A DNA stretch of 7,394 nt from Clostridia bacterium (lineage in GTDB: Bacteria; Bacillota; Clostridia; Oscillospirales; Acutalibacteraceae), in the NCBI GenBank assembly GCA_024689165.1, contig JAILDS010000066.1, positions 1 to 7,394 of the forward strand, written 5' to 3'. The notes beneath the pieces are model-generated. The model saw nothing but the letters and a program-made list of their open reading frames with translations, made no database searches and had not been told where the DNA came from. Position 1 is the first letter of the stretch, and each line of letters begins with the position of its first letter. The translations under genes were made by a program, and so were the position numbers. Positions 7,127 through 7,394 of the stretch are shown here, piece after piece.

Positions 7127-7394
7127 TCAGGCGGGTTTTGTTTTCCCGCCGAATGACAGAACGGCAAGCATGGCAAAGACTGCCGCAAAGCCGAAGAATT
7201 CAAATATCCCGAAGCTTGAATCGAGAAAAACCGCGCTCACTGCGGCTGCGGTGACAGGCTCTGCATAACCGTACAATATCGCTTTCTGCGAGCCGATGAG
7301 CCTCACGCCGGCCATGTAAGCGTTATAGGCCAGGACGTTGCCGACTAAAGATATGAACGCCACTCCTCCCAGCGCCGTGAGCGTCGGAGCGTAA
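7127..7394 (-). CDS. EamA/DMT-family permease, C-terminal part (5' partial)
   Basis: Read on the - strand, 88 codons run from the window edge (7393) to a TGA at 7129-7127. The segment is very hydrophobic and fits the last three helices of a ten-helix drug/metabolite transporter (EamA) protein: LTALGGVAFISLVGNVLAYNAY, then KAILYGYAEPVTAAAVSAVFL, then FGFAAVFAMLAVLSF, here read as about residues 5-26, 38-58 and 68-82. The EP in the middle helix followed by a short acidic turn (LDSS, where relatives often have a Glu) and a GF/G-A helix is the family's C-terminal pattern. A GTG at 7363 is an internal Val, not a start, because the frame stays open to the edge. Such proteins export or import amino acids, nucleosides or drugs; the substrate is not predictable. 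It is convergent with the ABC genes, so it is transcribed separately, and is a little lower in G+C than they are. Confidence 0.82.
   Translation of the reverse strand, partial: YAPTLTALGGVAFISLVGNVLAYNAYMAGVRLIGSQKAILYGYAEPVTAAAVSAVFLDSSFGIFEFFGFAAVFAMLAVLSFGGKTKPA
7130..7150. repeat. Inverted repeat at convergent gene ends
   Basis: A perfect 6-bp G+C-only stem (GGCGGG / CCCGCC) with a 9-base loop TTTTGTTTT lies over the last codons of the EamA gene, 42 bases after the ABC stop. No T-run follows the stem on either strand, so it is not a standard intrinsic terminator; it could still act as a 3'-end stabiliser or weak terminator. A separate T6 run at 7110-7115 has no stem of more than 3 bp in front of it. 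Confidence 0.35.

Noticed and set aside
7361..7363. GTG on the - strand as the start of a small 78-residue membrane protein.
   Set aside because: The frame stays open upstream to the window edge and continues the EamA-like helix pattern (LTALGGVAFISL), so it is the tail of a longer gene.

Overview
The window is dense bacterial coding sequence of fairly high G+C (about 60% by eye). It holds the 3' end of a V-type (A/V-type, Ntp) ATPase operon, then a tandem pair of ABC exporter half-transporters. All five genes are on the + strand, and the window closes with the tail of a convergent EamA/DMT-type permease on the - strand. A bacterial V-ATPase with gene order A-B-D, GGTG-type Shine-Dalgarno sequences, frequent ATA and AGG codons despite the G+C, and two half-size exporters together suggest an anaerobic Bacillota, perhaps a G+C-rich gut clostridium of the Oscillospiraceae or Christensenellales type. 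This placement is inference; there is no rRNA or other marker here.

Layout: 1-1329 is subunit A (catalytic), missing its start beyond the left edge. 1334-2704 is subunit B (non-catalytic nucleotide-site subunit). 2708-3307 is subunit D (central rotor stalk). 3325-5172 and 5156-7087 are two ABC transporter half-molecules, each with an N-terminal six-helix membrane domain and a C-terminal ATPase domain. 7127-7394 (-) is the C-terminal part of a ten-helix drug/metabolite transporter-type permease. There is no non-coding stretch longer than 39 bases.

How they work together: A and B form the alternating A3B3 hexamer, and D is the shaft that couples ATP hydrolysis or synthesis in it to ion movement through the membrane ring. 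The ring (K), the I/a subunit and the peripheral stalk genes must lie upstream, outside the window. The two ABC genes follow D after only 17 bases and overlap each other by 17 bases. They are probably made together, form a heterodimer, and are at least partly read through from the ATPase genes. Their substrate cannot be told from the sequence.

The window is mostly ordinary. The points worth a second look are the proline/glycine-rich N-terminal extension on the second ABC protein, the altered phosphate-binding loops in subunits A and B, and the linkage of the exporter pair to the ATPase operon. I found no mobile element, CRISPR array, RNA gene, riboswitch or convincing terminator.
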